From NCBI RefSeq assembly GCF_047971665.1, contig NZ_JBKEAA010000043.1, forward strand, positions 1-39,850: a stretch of DNA of 39,850 nucleotides, in the 5' to 3' direction. The position numbers and the translations under genes were made by a program. This DNA comes from Castellaniella sp047971665. GTDB lineage: Bacteria; Pseudomonadota; Gammaproteobacteria; Burkholderiales; Burkholderiaceae_B. Shown one piece after another: positions 1 to 8,437 of the stretch (position 1 is its first letter; every line of letters begins with the position of its first letter). Under the pieces are notes generated by a model. That model had not been told where the DNA came from, did no database searches, and worked only from the letters and a program-made list of their open reading frames with translations.

Positions 1-471
1 AGTGGCATTCTTGGTAGAGCTGGGCGCCTCAATGATCGTGGCATCGACAATCGTGCCCTTGCGCACCGTGATGCCCTGGTCAGCCAGCAGCAGATTGACC
101 GCTTCCAGCGCATCGGCCGCGATGTCGTGCTTCTCCAGCAGGTGGCGAAAGTTGAGAATCGTCGTCTCGTCGGGGATGCTGCCACGGGTCAGCGACAACT
201 TCGCACAATTGTGCATCGAGGTGCTGTCGTACAGCGCCTCCTCCATGGCCGGGTCCGACAGGTTGAACCACTGCTGCATGAAGTGGATGCGCAGCATCAC
301 TTCCAGCGGGTAGGGCCTGCGCCCGTTGCCCGCCTTCGGGTAGTGCGGTTCGACCAGGTCAGCAAAGACCTTCCAGGGAACCGCGCGTTACATCTGGGCG
401 AGGAACTATTCGCGACGGGTCACCTTACGCTTGCCAGCGAACTCGGCATCGGAAAAACTCAACTGGCTCAT
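1..471 (-). pseudogene. IS5-family transposase, N-terminal part with two in-frame stops
   Basis: Reading from an ATG at 471 on the minus strand gives a typical IS5-family transposase N-terminus beginning MSQLSFSDAEFAGKRKVTRR. A TAG follows at 406-408, where a Gln codon is expected, and a TAA at 388-390. The same frame then stays open to the window edge and contains YPLEVMLRIHFMQQW and GTIVDATIIEAPSSTKN. The latter holds the likely first catalytic Asp of the DDE triad. Two nonsense codons with an otherwise conserved frame indicate a decayed gene, so this copy is probably immobile unless supplied in trans. The C-terminus is not in the window. Confidence 0.85.
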
Positions 472-544
472 CGGACATGTCCTGATTGGCTCTCGTTCAA
501 CAAACCGTATTCTGACAGGTCATCGGGACTTGTTCAGACCATCC
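1..544 (-). mobile_element. IS5-family insertion sequence, partial
   Basis: This is the 5' part of an IS5-like element, read on the minus strand and cut by the window edge. Its outer end is placed at about 544 because the sequence there (minus strand GGGATGGTCTGAACAAGTCC) resembles IS5-group ends. The next four bases outward (545-548) are CTAG, which fits the YTAR target preference of this family. The other end and the second target copy lie outside the window, so the boundary is inferred. The element sits directly against the distal end of the CRISPR array. Confidence 0.75.
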
Positions 545-568
545 CTAGTACGAGTAGATTCCTCTATA
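545..568 (-). repeat. Remnant of an IS-interrupted CRISPR spacer
   Basis: These 24 bases lie between the IS end and the most distal repeat (569-596). Bases 545-563 are the exact reverse complement of the first 19 bases of the spacer at 1798-1829. That shows this segment derives from the same target and is spacer-like, not trailer. If the spacer was 32 nt, 8 nt are missing on the far side of the IS. Confidence 0.7.
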
Positions 569-3500
569 TTTCTCAGCTGCCTGTGCGGCAGCGAACCCCG
601 CCTGACTGTTTCGCCCCGTTGATAGGATTTTCTCAGCTGCCTGTGCGGCAGCGAACTTCATAGTCGATTCATGCTTTCTCGCGTGGTAGTTTCTCAGCTG
701 CCTGTGCGGCAGCGAACAATCCATTGCTGATGAGGTGGTGACGGTTGAATTTCTCAGCTGCCTGTGCGGCAGCGAACGATCGCTTCGGCGTGTCCGACTG
801 GCGCAAGGATTTCTCAGCTGCCTGTGCGGCAGCGAACGGCGACATTCCAGACCTTAGCCTAGTTTCCTATTTCTCAGCTGCCTGTGCGGCAGCGAACTAC
901 CGGCTGCTCTTGGATTTCTACTCGCGGTTTTTCTCAGCTGCCTGTGCGGCAGCGAACCGCAAGGCGTCGATGAAGGCGCCCAAACCGATTTTCTCAGCTG
1001 CCTGTGCGGCAGCGAACGTAGTCAGCTTTCGTTCCATGCCAGGCCCCAATTTCTCAGCTGCCTGTGCGGCAGCGAACCGTACTTCCCCCGTACCTACCTA
1101 GACTTCATATTTCTCAGCTGCCTGTGCGGCAGCGAACATCAAGACCGGTCTCACCCGCCAGCAAGCCAATTTCTCAGCTGCCTGTGCGGCAGCGAACCAA
1201 ATGCCGTCGCCGGTGGCGCGTTCGTCGCTTTTCTCAGCTGCCTGTGCGGCAGCGAACCTGGTGCAATGAAAATATATTCGGCACAAAATTTTCTCAGCTG
1301 CCTGTGCGGCAGCGAACGACCCCCGGCATGTCCGGGGGTGTTTGCGTCTTTTCTCAGCTGCCTGTGCGGCAGCGAACGCCCAGGCCATCGCCGATATCGT
1401 CCAGGCCACTTTCTCAGCTGCCTGTGCGGCAGCGAACACTGACGCTGATTGATGCGCACGTCGAGCTTTTTTCTCAGCTGCCTGTGCGGCAGCGAACGGA
1501 TTCCTGCATCCAGGATCTCTGCTCTTTTTTTTCTCAGCTGCCTGTGCGGCAGCGAACACCTGCTGGATCGCGGATGTACGGTACCTGATTTTCTCAGCTG
1601 CCTGTGCGGCAGCGAACATCAGATGCAGTAGATGAGTATGTACAAGATATTTCTCAGCTGCCTGTGCGGCAGCGAACGGTGTCGTCCATCAGATCTATAT
1701 CGCCCGCGATTTCTCAGCTGCCTGTGCGGCAGCGAACTACTGTCCAGCATTGCTAGTACTGCTAGCAGTTTTCTCAGCTGCCTGTGCGGCAGCGAACAGG
1801 AATCTACTCGTACTAGCAGTAAAAGCTACTTTCTCAGCTGCCTGTGCGGCAGCGAACGGATGACCAGGCGCAGGGTGTGGGCTCACTCATTTCTCAGCTG
1901 CCTGTGCGGCAGCGAACGTGCCGGTCTGAGTAAATGTGGTGGTTTCAGTTTTCTCAGCTGCCTGTGCGGCAGCGAACATCCGAGGTGAATACGTTCAGAA
2001 TGGATACATTTTCTCAGCTGCCTGTGCGGCAGCGAACTCGAGCATATCCTCGCCGCCGTCATCCGCCGTTTTCTCAGCTGCCTGTGCGGCAGCGAACGCT
2101 ACATTTTGCCTTGCTGGCTCAGACCTTCATTTCTCAGCTGCCTGTGCGGCAGCGAACGCCACGCCCAGGATGTACCAGCGCAGCCACCATTTCTCAGCTG
2201 CCTGTGCGGCAGCGAACGTAGCACGGACATCAGGGCGCTTTTTTGTATCTTTCTCAGCTGCCTGTGCGGCAGCGAACTGCGGCCCGTGGTGGCGTTTGCG
2301 GCTATACCCTTTCTCAGCTGCCTGTGCGGCAGCGAACTAGTCCGCATTCTCGTCTCGCATCTGCCCTTCTTTCTCAGCTGCCTGTGCGGCAGCGAACGGC
2401 TAGTTTTCTCCCCATCCGTTCTGCCCCAGTTTCTCAGCTGCCTGTGCGGCAGCGAACTTAACGAACTGACCGATGACATCCGCGCATACTTTCTCAGCTG
2501 CCTGTGCGGCAGCGAACTTGACTGCGATAGATCCGGCTGTTGCCGTAGTTTTCTCAGCTGCCTGTGCGGCAGCGAACGCGAAACGCCGTCATCCACGATT
2601 TCGGAATGTTTTCTCAGCTGCCTGTGCGGCAGCGAACGCGCTCCGTGTGAGTTTTCCGGGCCTGCACTATTTCTCAGCTGCCTGTGCGGCAGCGAACTGA
2701 ATGAGTCCGCTACTGCGTCCGGATGACCATTTCTCAGCTGCCTGTGCGGCAGCGAACGCCCGAATCACGTCGGGCGTGATGGCGTCGAATTTCTCAGCTG
2801 CCTGTGCGGCAGCGAACCTTTCAACGGTAAGAAACTTGACTGTAGACATTTTCTCAGCTGCCTGTGCGGCAGCGAACGGGATAGACTTGCCGCTGTAGCC
2901 CGCGTCTTCTTTTCTCAGCTGCCTGTGCGGCAGCGAACCTTGAATAACCGCCAGCCTGATTAGAGTTGCTTTTCTCAGCTGCCTGTGCGGCAGCGAACAT
3001 GACTGATTTGCACATCATCGACGGCTCTGTTTTCTCAGCTGCCTGTGCGGCAGCGAACTGTCCTTCGGCCAGCACGGTTTCAGTGGTCATTTTCTCAGCT
3101 GCCTGTGCGGCAGCGAACTCTGGGTCAATTGCCATCGTCGGGATGACGAATTTCTCAGCTGCCTGTGCGGCAGCGAACAGATCCGTCATCTGGCGCACGG
3201 TCATCTTGCTTTTCTCAGCTGCCTGTGCGGCAGCGAACTGGCGACTGGTGCAGCGCCTGGCCAGCCCGAATTTCTCAGCTGCCTGTGCGGCAGCGAACCC
3301 CGTTGATCTGGTGTAGGCGCGACTATCCGATTTCTCAGCTGCCTGTGCGGCAGCGAACGCCCGTCAGGCCGCACAACTCGGCAGGCGTCATTTCTCAGCT
3401 GCCTGTGCGGCAGCGAACGTGCGGTCTAAGGGTGCAGGTACCCTGAGCAATTTCTCAGCTGCCTGTGCGGCAGCGAACCTGTAGAATTTCACTTATGCCG

Positions 3501-4018
3501 TCGAGCAGTATTTCTCAGCTGCCTGTGCGGCAGCGAACGCGTCTACCGCCGCTCCTGGCTTTCTACACGCTTTCTCAGCTGCCTGTGCGGCAGCGAACAT
3601 TGATCTGCTGGAAGACCACGCCGCATCCAATTTCTCAGCTGCCTGTGCGGCAGCGAACCTGATCGAGATCGCCACGGAAACCGAAGCGAATTTCTCAGCT
3701 GCCTGTGCGGCAGCGAACGGCGGCCATGGGTCGCCTGATTGAGCGTACTATTTCTCAGCTGCCTGTGCGGCAGCGAACAGCCGGGGTTTTTTGCTTTTGA
3801 ATTTGTTGTTTTTCTCAGCTGCCTGTGCGGCAGCGAACGAGGAAATCGGAGGCGAGCCGACCGACGAGAATTTCTCAGCTGCCTGTGCGGCAGCGAACCT
3901 AATCGGCCCGTGGCGCGATTTTCACCGGTGTTTCTCAGCTGCCTGTGCGGCAGCGAACAAGCTTGCCGTGACCCTGATTGCTCAGGGCAATTTCTCAGCT
4001 GCCTGTGCGGCAGCGAAC
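569..4018 (-). CRISPR. Type I-F CRISPR array, 58 repeats and 57 spacers
   Basis: As printed, each 28-bp repeat starts TTTCTCAG, has stem CTGCC, loop TGTGC and stem GGCAG, and ends CGAAC. The reverse complement is the canonical I-F repeat, so transcription is on the minus strand. The crRNA 5' handle would be CUGAGAAA, with a 3' hairpin for Cas6f. Repeats begin at 569, 629 and 690, then every 60 bp to 2850, then every 60 bp from 2911 to 3991. All 58 look identical by eye. Spacers are 32 bp except those at 657-689 and 2878-2910, which are 33 bp. The newest end is at 4018, beside the leader and cas genes. The oldest repeat is not degenerate, so the array was probably longer. No spacer was seen to match the prophage part in this window. 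Confidence 0.98.
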
Positions 4019-4034
4019 TAGAGACAAAAAAACC

Positions 4035-4047
4035 TAGTTTATTGATT
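4035..4047 (-). promoter_or_regulatory. Candidate IHF site in the leader
   Basis: On the minus strand AATCAATAAACTA matches the IHF consensus WATCAANNNNTTR except for one base (CTA for TTR). It lies 17-29 bp from the first repeat. IHF bending of the leader is established for spacer integration in type I-E and I-F systems. Binding here is inferred. Confidence 0.45.
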
Positions 4048-4074
4048 TTTTTAAAGATCCTCAGCAGGAAAGCA

Positions 4075-4102
4075 CGAAACACCCAAATTCTTGGGTGTTT
4101 CG
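4075..4102. repeat. Perfect 12-bp inverted repeat in the leader
   Basis: CGAAACACCCAA and TTGGGTGTTTCG form a perfect 12-bp stem around the loop ATTC. No T-run follows on either strand, so it is a poor intrinsic terminator despite lying between cas6f and the array. It could be an RNA structure at the end of the cas transcript or a protein-binding site in the leader. Confidence 0.7.
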
Positions 4103-4134
4103 TAACCCACTGATTTATAAGAGGCTGGCAAAAC

Positions 4135-4149
4135 CCCTTCAGAAAAGGG
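4135..4149 (-). terminator. Weak hairpin after cas6f
   Basis: On the minus strand CCCTT and AAGGG form a 5-bp stem with a 5-nt loop, directly after the cas6f stop and followed by GTTTTG. The stem is short and the T-run poor, so termination would be partial at best. Confidence 0.3.
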
Positions 4150-4716
4150 TCAGAACCAGGGCAGTGTAGCTGTGCTGCTCAAGCCATAGGCATTGAACAC
4201 CCCAGCCACAGGCTGCAGCTCCGGGTCCCCCAATGCCAGGAACAGGCAAAACCGCTGTCCCGTGCTGGCGCTACGCAGTTGCACATAGGGGAGATCCGGC
4301 TGCCGTCCCACGCTATCGGGGATAGCCTGTGTCGCCTGCTCATAGGTTTCCCCTTTTCTACGCATCCGCCGATGACGGAGGCGATCCGCACTGGTCTTGA
4401 ACTGACGGCGCAGCAACCGGCGATGCTGGGCTGCCTGAGGAACGGCAGACAAGACCCCCAGTTCCACATGATCACGCATCCCTCGCAGCCAGTCGGTGGA
4501 CAGCAACGCACTCAAGGCGCCATCCCCGCCGTGCAGACGCATGATCTGCCCCAAAGTACGCGGCTGCATGCTGTACTGCGGAAAACTGACCCCGATTTCA
4601 TGAGTGCCCAGTCCTACCAAAGCGCGGTGGAACTTGGCATACAAGGCCCCCAGCAAATGCGCCTGGCTGAACTCGGGATCAGGCAGCAGCCTGACGTCGA
4701 TATAGTGAGCGCTCAT
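4150..4716 (-). CDS. cas6f: Cas6f (Csy4) CRISPR RNA endoribonuclease
   Basis: Cas6f cuts the pre-crRNA at the base of each repeat hairpin and stays bound to the crRNA 3' end in the Csy complex. The 188-aa protein matches Csy4 along its length. It has the N-terminus MSAHYIDVRLLPDPEF, a His at about residue 30 in AKFHRALV that corresponds to the catalytic His29 of the Pseudomonas enzyme, an Arg-rich helix at about 112-120 (RLRHRRMRR) for the RNA major groove, RSASTGQRF at about 148-156, and the family end PWF. ATG at 4716 is preferred because GGGAAG lies about 8 nt upstream and the product then aligns with Csy4; GTG at 4725 and ATG at 4722 are alternatives. It overlaps or abuts the end of csy3 and is the last cas gene before the array. 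Confidence 0.96.
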   Translation of the reverse strand: MSAHYIDVRLLPDPEFSQAHLLGALYAKFHRALVGLGTHEIGVSFPQYSMQPRTLGQIMRLHGGDGALSALLSTDWLRGMRDHVELGVLSAVPQAAQHRRLLRRQFKTSADRLRHRRMRRKGETYEQATQAIPDSVGRQPDLPYVQLRSASTGQRFCLFLALGDPELQPVAGVFNAYGLSSTATLPWF

Positions 4717-4721
4717 GAGCA

Positions 4722-5747
4722 TCACTTCCCGGCGTCGCCGAACACGCCACCCCGCACCAACACCGCGATGACGAAATGCTGCTGCTCGATATCAGGAGCC
4801 TTGTCCTTGAGCACCCAGTCGTCGAACAGATTGTAGAAGTCGAGGCTCGGCTTGACCTTGGGCTGTCGATAGGCCGTGCCCTGCGTCGTGACGGAACCAT
4901 ACGGCTCCACCGCGATCGGCCCCAGCCTGTCCGCCCCGTTGTACCAATCGTCGATAGTCCGGACGGCATTGCCCAGTTTCTGGGAATGGATCGCAGCGAC
5001 CTTGTCCACATGGTAAAGCGTTTTGCTCTTGTCGCCCCGACCGCGCTCCAGTACCAGTTCCTGGGAAGGAAAGACTTCCTGCCCTGCTCCGAGCCGGACA
5101 AAGGCCGTCACCTGCAACAGAACATGCCGCTTGCCCGCCAAACCATCCGCAATCAGCGCCGCCACAATATCTCGATCCGCCTGTGCCTCACCTGCCTCGA
5201 AATTCCTCAGGCCCAGGGACAAGGCATCGAAGGTCCAGCTTTGCGTGGACTGTCCCCGTTCGAGCAGGGAGACGATCACACGCACTTCTTCAGCGCCGAC
5301 GCGATTGCGCCACAGGAAGCGGCCATTGGCGAGGTTATGGGCATACCGGCGCGCCAATTCACCAAAGCCATGAGCCTCGACATACCCGCCGACCACTTGA
5401 AGCAGCTTGGCCTCGTAATCCGCGCTATTGCAGGCGGAAGGCTTTCCGGTTCCAGGCAGCACGCGGAGCGTGAAGCTAACTTTCAGGGTATCCGCATCGG
5501 CCGGCAGAGCAGCCACATCCACCGTCTGCAGATTTGGATTCTCGATGGCGGCATCCAGCTTGGCGGGATCCTGCTCGGAAGCCTTCAGTCGATTGGAAAT
5601 CGTGCCACGCACGGATTTTTCTTTGATGCCGACGGCTGGCCACCGATCGGCGTTGGGCTGATCATCCCACAGGCCCGCTGCGAACAAGGCATCGGACGGG
5701 TCCAGCTTACGTTCAAAGGCAAGGACGGAAGCGGTTTTCAAGGACAT
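4722..5747 (-). CDS. csy3: Cas7f (Csy3) backbone subunit of the Csy complex
   Basis: This 341-aa protein has the size of Csy3, six copies of which coat the crRNA spacer in the type I-F surveillance complex. The N-terminus MSLKTASVLAFERKLDPSDA, the early GLWDDQP and KEKSVRGTISNR segments, the central ANGRFLWRNRVGAEEV and the C-terminal HFVIAVLVRGGVF are typical of the family. A good ribosome site (AGGAAAGGAAA) lies upstream of the ATG on the minus strand. It follows csy2 after 73 bp and runs into cas6f. Known AcrIF11 needs a Cas7f subunit as well as Cas8f to dock on the complex, so this protein is also relevant to the prophage operon at 28274-30261. Confidence 0.97.
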   Translation of the reverse strand: MSLKTASVLAFERKLDPSDALFAAGLWDDQPNADRWPAVGIKEKSVRGTISNRLKASEQDPAKLDAAIENPNLQTVDVAALPADADTLKVSFTLRVLPGTGKPSACNSADYEAKLLQVVGGYVEAHGFGELARRYAHNLANGRFLWRNRVGAEEVRVIVSLLERGQSTQSWTFDALSLGLRNFEAGEAQADRDIVAALIADGLAGKRHVLLQVTAFVRLGAGQEVFPSQELVLERGRGDKSKTLYHVDKVAAIHSQKLGNAVRTIDDWYNGADRLGPIAVEPYGSVTTQGTAYRQPKVKPSLDFYNLFDDWVLKDKAPDIEQQHFVIAVLVRGGVFGDAGK

Positions 5748-5820
5748 GGCAGATTTCCTTTCCTGATGAAAAGTTGGATTGCATTCAGAGGGTTTCCGCG
5801 CTCAGCGGCGGATAGGATGG

Positions 5821-6828
5821 CTATTCAACGTCCTCATCCACCGGCAAGGGCTCATAGCCGTTGCAGCAGCGATAGAGACCGTCCTCATGGGACTCGCCCC
5901 ACCAGAGCAGGTCCCGTACGCCTTGCAGGCGATGCGGGCTGATCCACTGGCCGATGGAATACACCCCCTCCACAAACCGGAACGGCGTGCTCTGGTCTCG
6001 CGCATTGGCGACCTGCCCACCGGCATGCAGATCCGACAAGGCGGCATACCCCACCGGAATGGGCACGATCCAGCCAGCCCCCTGGGGTCGATCATGGGTC
6101 CAGACGACGCGATCTTTCTCATCCCGGCCACTACGGTAATTGAAGCGCGACAGATCCAGCCAGGCGTCCAGCGTTGTGGCCCCCGGTTCTTGCAAACGCA
6201 GTTGCTCCAGGCGCAGTTGCAGCAGATCATCCCGGCTGACCAGGGTGAAGCCCGGCAACCACTGGCGGCGCAGGCGCCGGAAAAGCGCCTGACGCTCCGT
6301 TTCCTGATCCGGCCAGCCGATCAGCGTCGGCGTGACCCGAATGCCCGGGCCGGGTTTCGGCGGCAGCACCGTGCCGCCGGCAATCCGCATCGAACCCAGC
6401 AGCTCTCGAATCATCCAGGCGATTTCCCGCCGGCGCGCCTCATCGCCCCCGAACAAGGGATGAATCTCACCAGCCTGTTGGACTGCCCCCACCTGGAACA
6501 CCAGGGTCAGATCCAGATGAATACGACCTTCCTCGACGATGGCGGCGGTGGCGCCGTCCTTGTCCACCGGATTGCGCGTCAGGTGAAAGGTCCGGACGTA
6601 GCCCTCCCGTGCCTGTTCCTGATGCCAATGGCAGATCACCCCGACTTTTTTCAATTTCAATGGAATGCCCGCTGCCGCCAGCTTGCGCCCCAAGGCCCAC
6701 ATGAAGCCCAGGAAAGCCGTCATGGACGGAAAACCATGCGTCAAAGGACTGGAAATCGCGTTGGCGTTCTGAACCCGCACATGCGGCAGGATCAACAATC
6801 CATCGATCTCGTGATCTTGCGGCTTCAT
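5821..6828 (-). CDS. csy2: Cas5f (Csy2) subunit of the Csy complex
   Basis: This 335-aa protein is Csy2, which pairs with Cas8f at the crRNA 5' handle in the type I-F complex. Recognisable stretches are IDGLLILPHVRVQNANAISS near the N-terminus, GFPSMTAFLGFMWAL at about 33-47, and the C-terminal FRFVEGVYSIGQWISPHR. Its start overlaps the stop of csy1 by four bases (ATGA), indicating translational coupling. Full length with no stops or frameshift. Confidence 0.96.
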   Translation of the reverse strand: MKPQDHEIDGLLILPHVRVQNANAISSPLTHGFPSMTAFLGFMWALGRKLAAAGIPLKLKKVGVICHWHQEQAREGYVRTFHLTRNPVDKDGATAAIVEEGRIHLDLTLVFQVGAVQQAGEIHPLFGGDEARRREIAWMIRELLGSMRIAGGTVLPPKPGPGIRVTPTLIGWPDQETERQALFRRLRRQWLPGFTLVSRDDLLQLRLEQLRLQEPGATTLDAWLDLSRFNYRSGRDEKDRVVWTHDRPQGAGWIVPIPVGYAALSDLHAGGQVANARDQSTPFRFVEGVYSIGQWISPHRLQGVRDLLWWGESHEDGLYRCCNGYEPLPVDEDVE

Positions 6829-8198
6829 ACCTTGCCCTCCCGCGTCGGAATGTAGTGAGGCGCTCCCAGGTCGGTGCGCAGTTCATGCAGCGCACGCGCC
6901 CAGCCTGCTTCGTCCTCATCCAGCAGCAGTTCTTTCTTCCAGTGACGGTGCTCGACATCCCCCAAATACGGCGATAGCGTCTTGAGCCGTTCGTTCAGCC
7001 AATTGCCAAAGCGGTGGCCGATCGGTGCCGGCCAATCCATGGACAGCCATTCGCCGCGGAAGTCGCTGTCCTCTTCGGCACGCCACGGATCAAGCCAGAA
7101 TCGTTCCTCGCGTACCAGCGTGCAGCGAGGATCGGCTGTCCAGCCCTTGGGCAAGCTGCAACGGATCTCGCTGGCCATGGCAACCAGTTCATCGATCAGA
7201 TCACCCACATAGGCATCGACCCGGTTGCGGGTTTCCACATTGGATGGCGGATCTTTCCGCAAGAACCGCAACAAAGCCCTAAGAATCGCCCGGATATCCC
7301 CGTGCCGCATCAGCGTGGGGCCAAAGACGGAGGTCACCCCCCAGAGCTGACGAGGCACGCTCAGGTTCCACTGTGGCGGCAGCGAGCCCAGCAGGTAGCT
7401 CACCCCCCCACGCTCCGAATTCAACTGCGAAATGTTCTGTGGTTTCGTGCCGCCCAGCTTGCGCACAGCCAGCGCAGGATAATCCCGCATAGCCCCCTCA
7501 TGCTCTTTGCCTTCCTTGCGCGCTGCACGCGCCGCCTTGTTGGCGTCGCCAAACCGGTCTTCCTGCAGGGTTTCATGGACGGCCTGCGCCAAGGATGTAG
7601 CATACAAAGGCGCCAGCAGATGGTATTGGGTATCATCAGCGGCGTCTTCCCCCGCCAGCCAATACACCTGCTTGGCCAACGCATGACTGGCCGCTGCTGC
7701 CTCTCGCGCCTGCGTCAGGCCGACGAATGCCGATTGCCATTCCCGCGCCTTGGACTCGTCATCGCTCAAAGCCCGCACGGCGGCTGGATCGTCGACCGAC
7801 AACCAATCCAGCAGCGTGCGGTCATCGATTTCCAGTTTCAGGAATTTGTAGACGTCCAGCGCCGCCGCATTGCCGACCACGTCGCTGACGAAATCGGCGC
7901 CCAGCACATGGCTGCCCACCGCGACATGAGGCGCCATGCTGGATAGCTCTACATACAGATTGGTGCCGCGCGCATCGGGATGGACGCCCTTGAGGGCATG
8001 CGTCACCGCCTGGATCTGGCGAACGCGCCGGGCGGCGTCTTCGAGCCAAGCGGCAGGCTGGTATTGAACCGTCAGGTCCCCGCGTTTGGGGTCGTCCGCT
8101 GGCAGTTTTGAGAGCTTGGCTTCCAGGCGTTCCTGAAGAAAGCCTCCGATTGTCGCCTGAAGCCGCTGCATACGGCCCCCATCGAAGACCTGCGCCAT
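6825..8198 (-). CDS. csy1: Cas8f (Csy1) large subunit, PAM recognition
   Basis: Csy1 is the type I-F large subunit that reads the CC PAM and holds the crRNA 5' end. The 457-aa protein has typical stretches: FLQERLEAKLSKL, AAWLEDAARRVRQIQAVTHA, HPDARGTNLY and DFVSDVVGNAAALDVYKF. The motif GGTKPQNISQLNSERGG contains the KPQN that in Pseudomonas Csy1 supplies K247 and N250 for PAM binding; here the Asn codon is 7434-7436. N250 is the residue reported to be ADP-ribosylated by AcrIF11, a likely homologue of which is at 28274. Start ATG 8198 is chosen because AAGGAGGTG lies 4 nt upstream; an in-frame ATG at 8219 would add 7 residues. Confidence 0.96.
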   Translation of the reverse strand: MAQVFDGGRMQRLQATIGGFLQERLEAKLSKLPADDPKRGDLTVQYQPAAWLEDAARRVRQIQAVTHALKGVHPDARGTNLYVELSSMAPHVAVGSHVLGADFVSDVVGNAAALDVYKFLKLEIDDRTLLDWLSVDDPAAVRALSDDESKAREWQSAFVGLTQAREAAAASHALAKQVYWLAGEDAADDTQYHLLAPLYATSLAQAVHETLQEDRFGDANKAARAARKEGKEHEGAMRDYPALAVRKLGGTKPQNISQLNSERGGVSYLLGSLPPQWNLSVPRQLWGVTSVFGPTLMRHGDIRAILRALLRFLRKDPPSNVETRNRVDAYVGDLIDELVAMASEIRCSLPKGWTADPRCTLVREERFWLDPWRAEEDSDFRGEWLSMDWPAPIGHRFGNWLNERLKTLSPYLGDVEHRHWKKELLLDEDEAGWARALHELRTDLGAPHYIPTREGKV

Positions 8199-8248
8199 CT
8201 GCACCTCCTTCAAGTTCATTGGTATCCATCTACTTATTACTTTAGAAT

Positions 8249-8284
8249 CCTCTGAGCAACATGAGCGATCAGATTGCTCAGAGG
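8249..8284. repeat. 11-bp inverted repeat upstream of csy1
   Basis: CCTCTGAGCAA (8249-8259) and TTGCTCAGAGG (8274-8284) pair perfectly around a 14-nt loop. It lies about 50 bp upstream of the csy1 start and would be in its 5' leader. It has no T-run after it on either strand, so a regulatory or RNA-structural role is more likely than termination. Confidence 0.6.
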
Positions 8285-8397
8285 AAGATTGATTTAGGGA
8301 TCTTCTAGACCCCTAAACAGGTGCGATGTTAGTCATCTCGCCCCCTTCTAAATTCCATATGACCTGTGGTTGGTAAGCTGAGCCAGCTTGTGGCGCA

Positions 8398-8437
8398 TGG
8401 CCTGGAGCATCCGGATGGAAGCCATTGCTCCAGGCCA
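8398..8437 (+). terminator. 12-bp hairpin, possible plus-strand terminator
   Basis: TGGCCTGGAGCA (8398-8409) and TGCTCCAGGCCA (8426-8437) form a perfect stem with a 16-nt loop, followed on the plus strand by CTTTTAAAT. It is intrinsic-terminator-like only for plus-strand transcription, where there is no gene, so it could equally be an operator or part of an unrecognised small element. Confidence 0.4.

Larger units (their letters stand above)
4019..4149 (-). promoter_or_regulatory. CRISPR leader
   Basis: This is the only non-coding stretch between the cas6f stop (4150-4152) and the first, leader-proximal repeat (3991-4018). It is AT-rich next to the array, with two A/T runs, as expected of an I-F leader that carries the array promoter and integration signals. 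A TATAAA lies at 4114-4119 on the minus strand, but I see no convincing -35 box, so the promoter itself is unassigned. Spacer acquisition should occur at 4018/4019. Confidence 0.75.

Noticed and set aside
569..4018. Self-targeting spacers matching the prophage at 28065-39850.
   Set aside because: Spacer-encoded peptides and conspicuous words were compared by eye with the visible phage genes and no match was seen. This is not exhaustive, and the rest of the prophage is outside the window; a BLAST of all 57 spacers is decisive.
745..4082. Long open frames encoding repeats such as FSAACAAAN, SQLPVRQRT, FLSCLCGSE and SLPHRQLRK.
   Set aside because: They are translations of the CRISPR repeat and spacers in several frames on both strands; there is no gene here.
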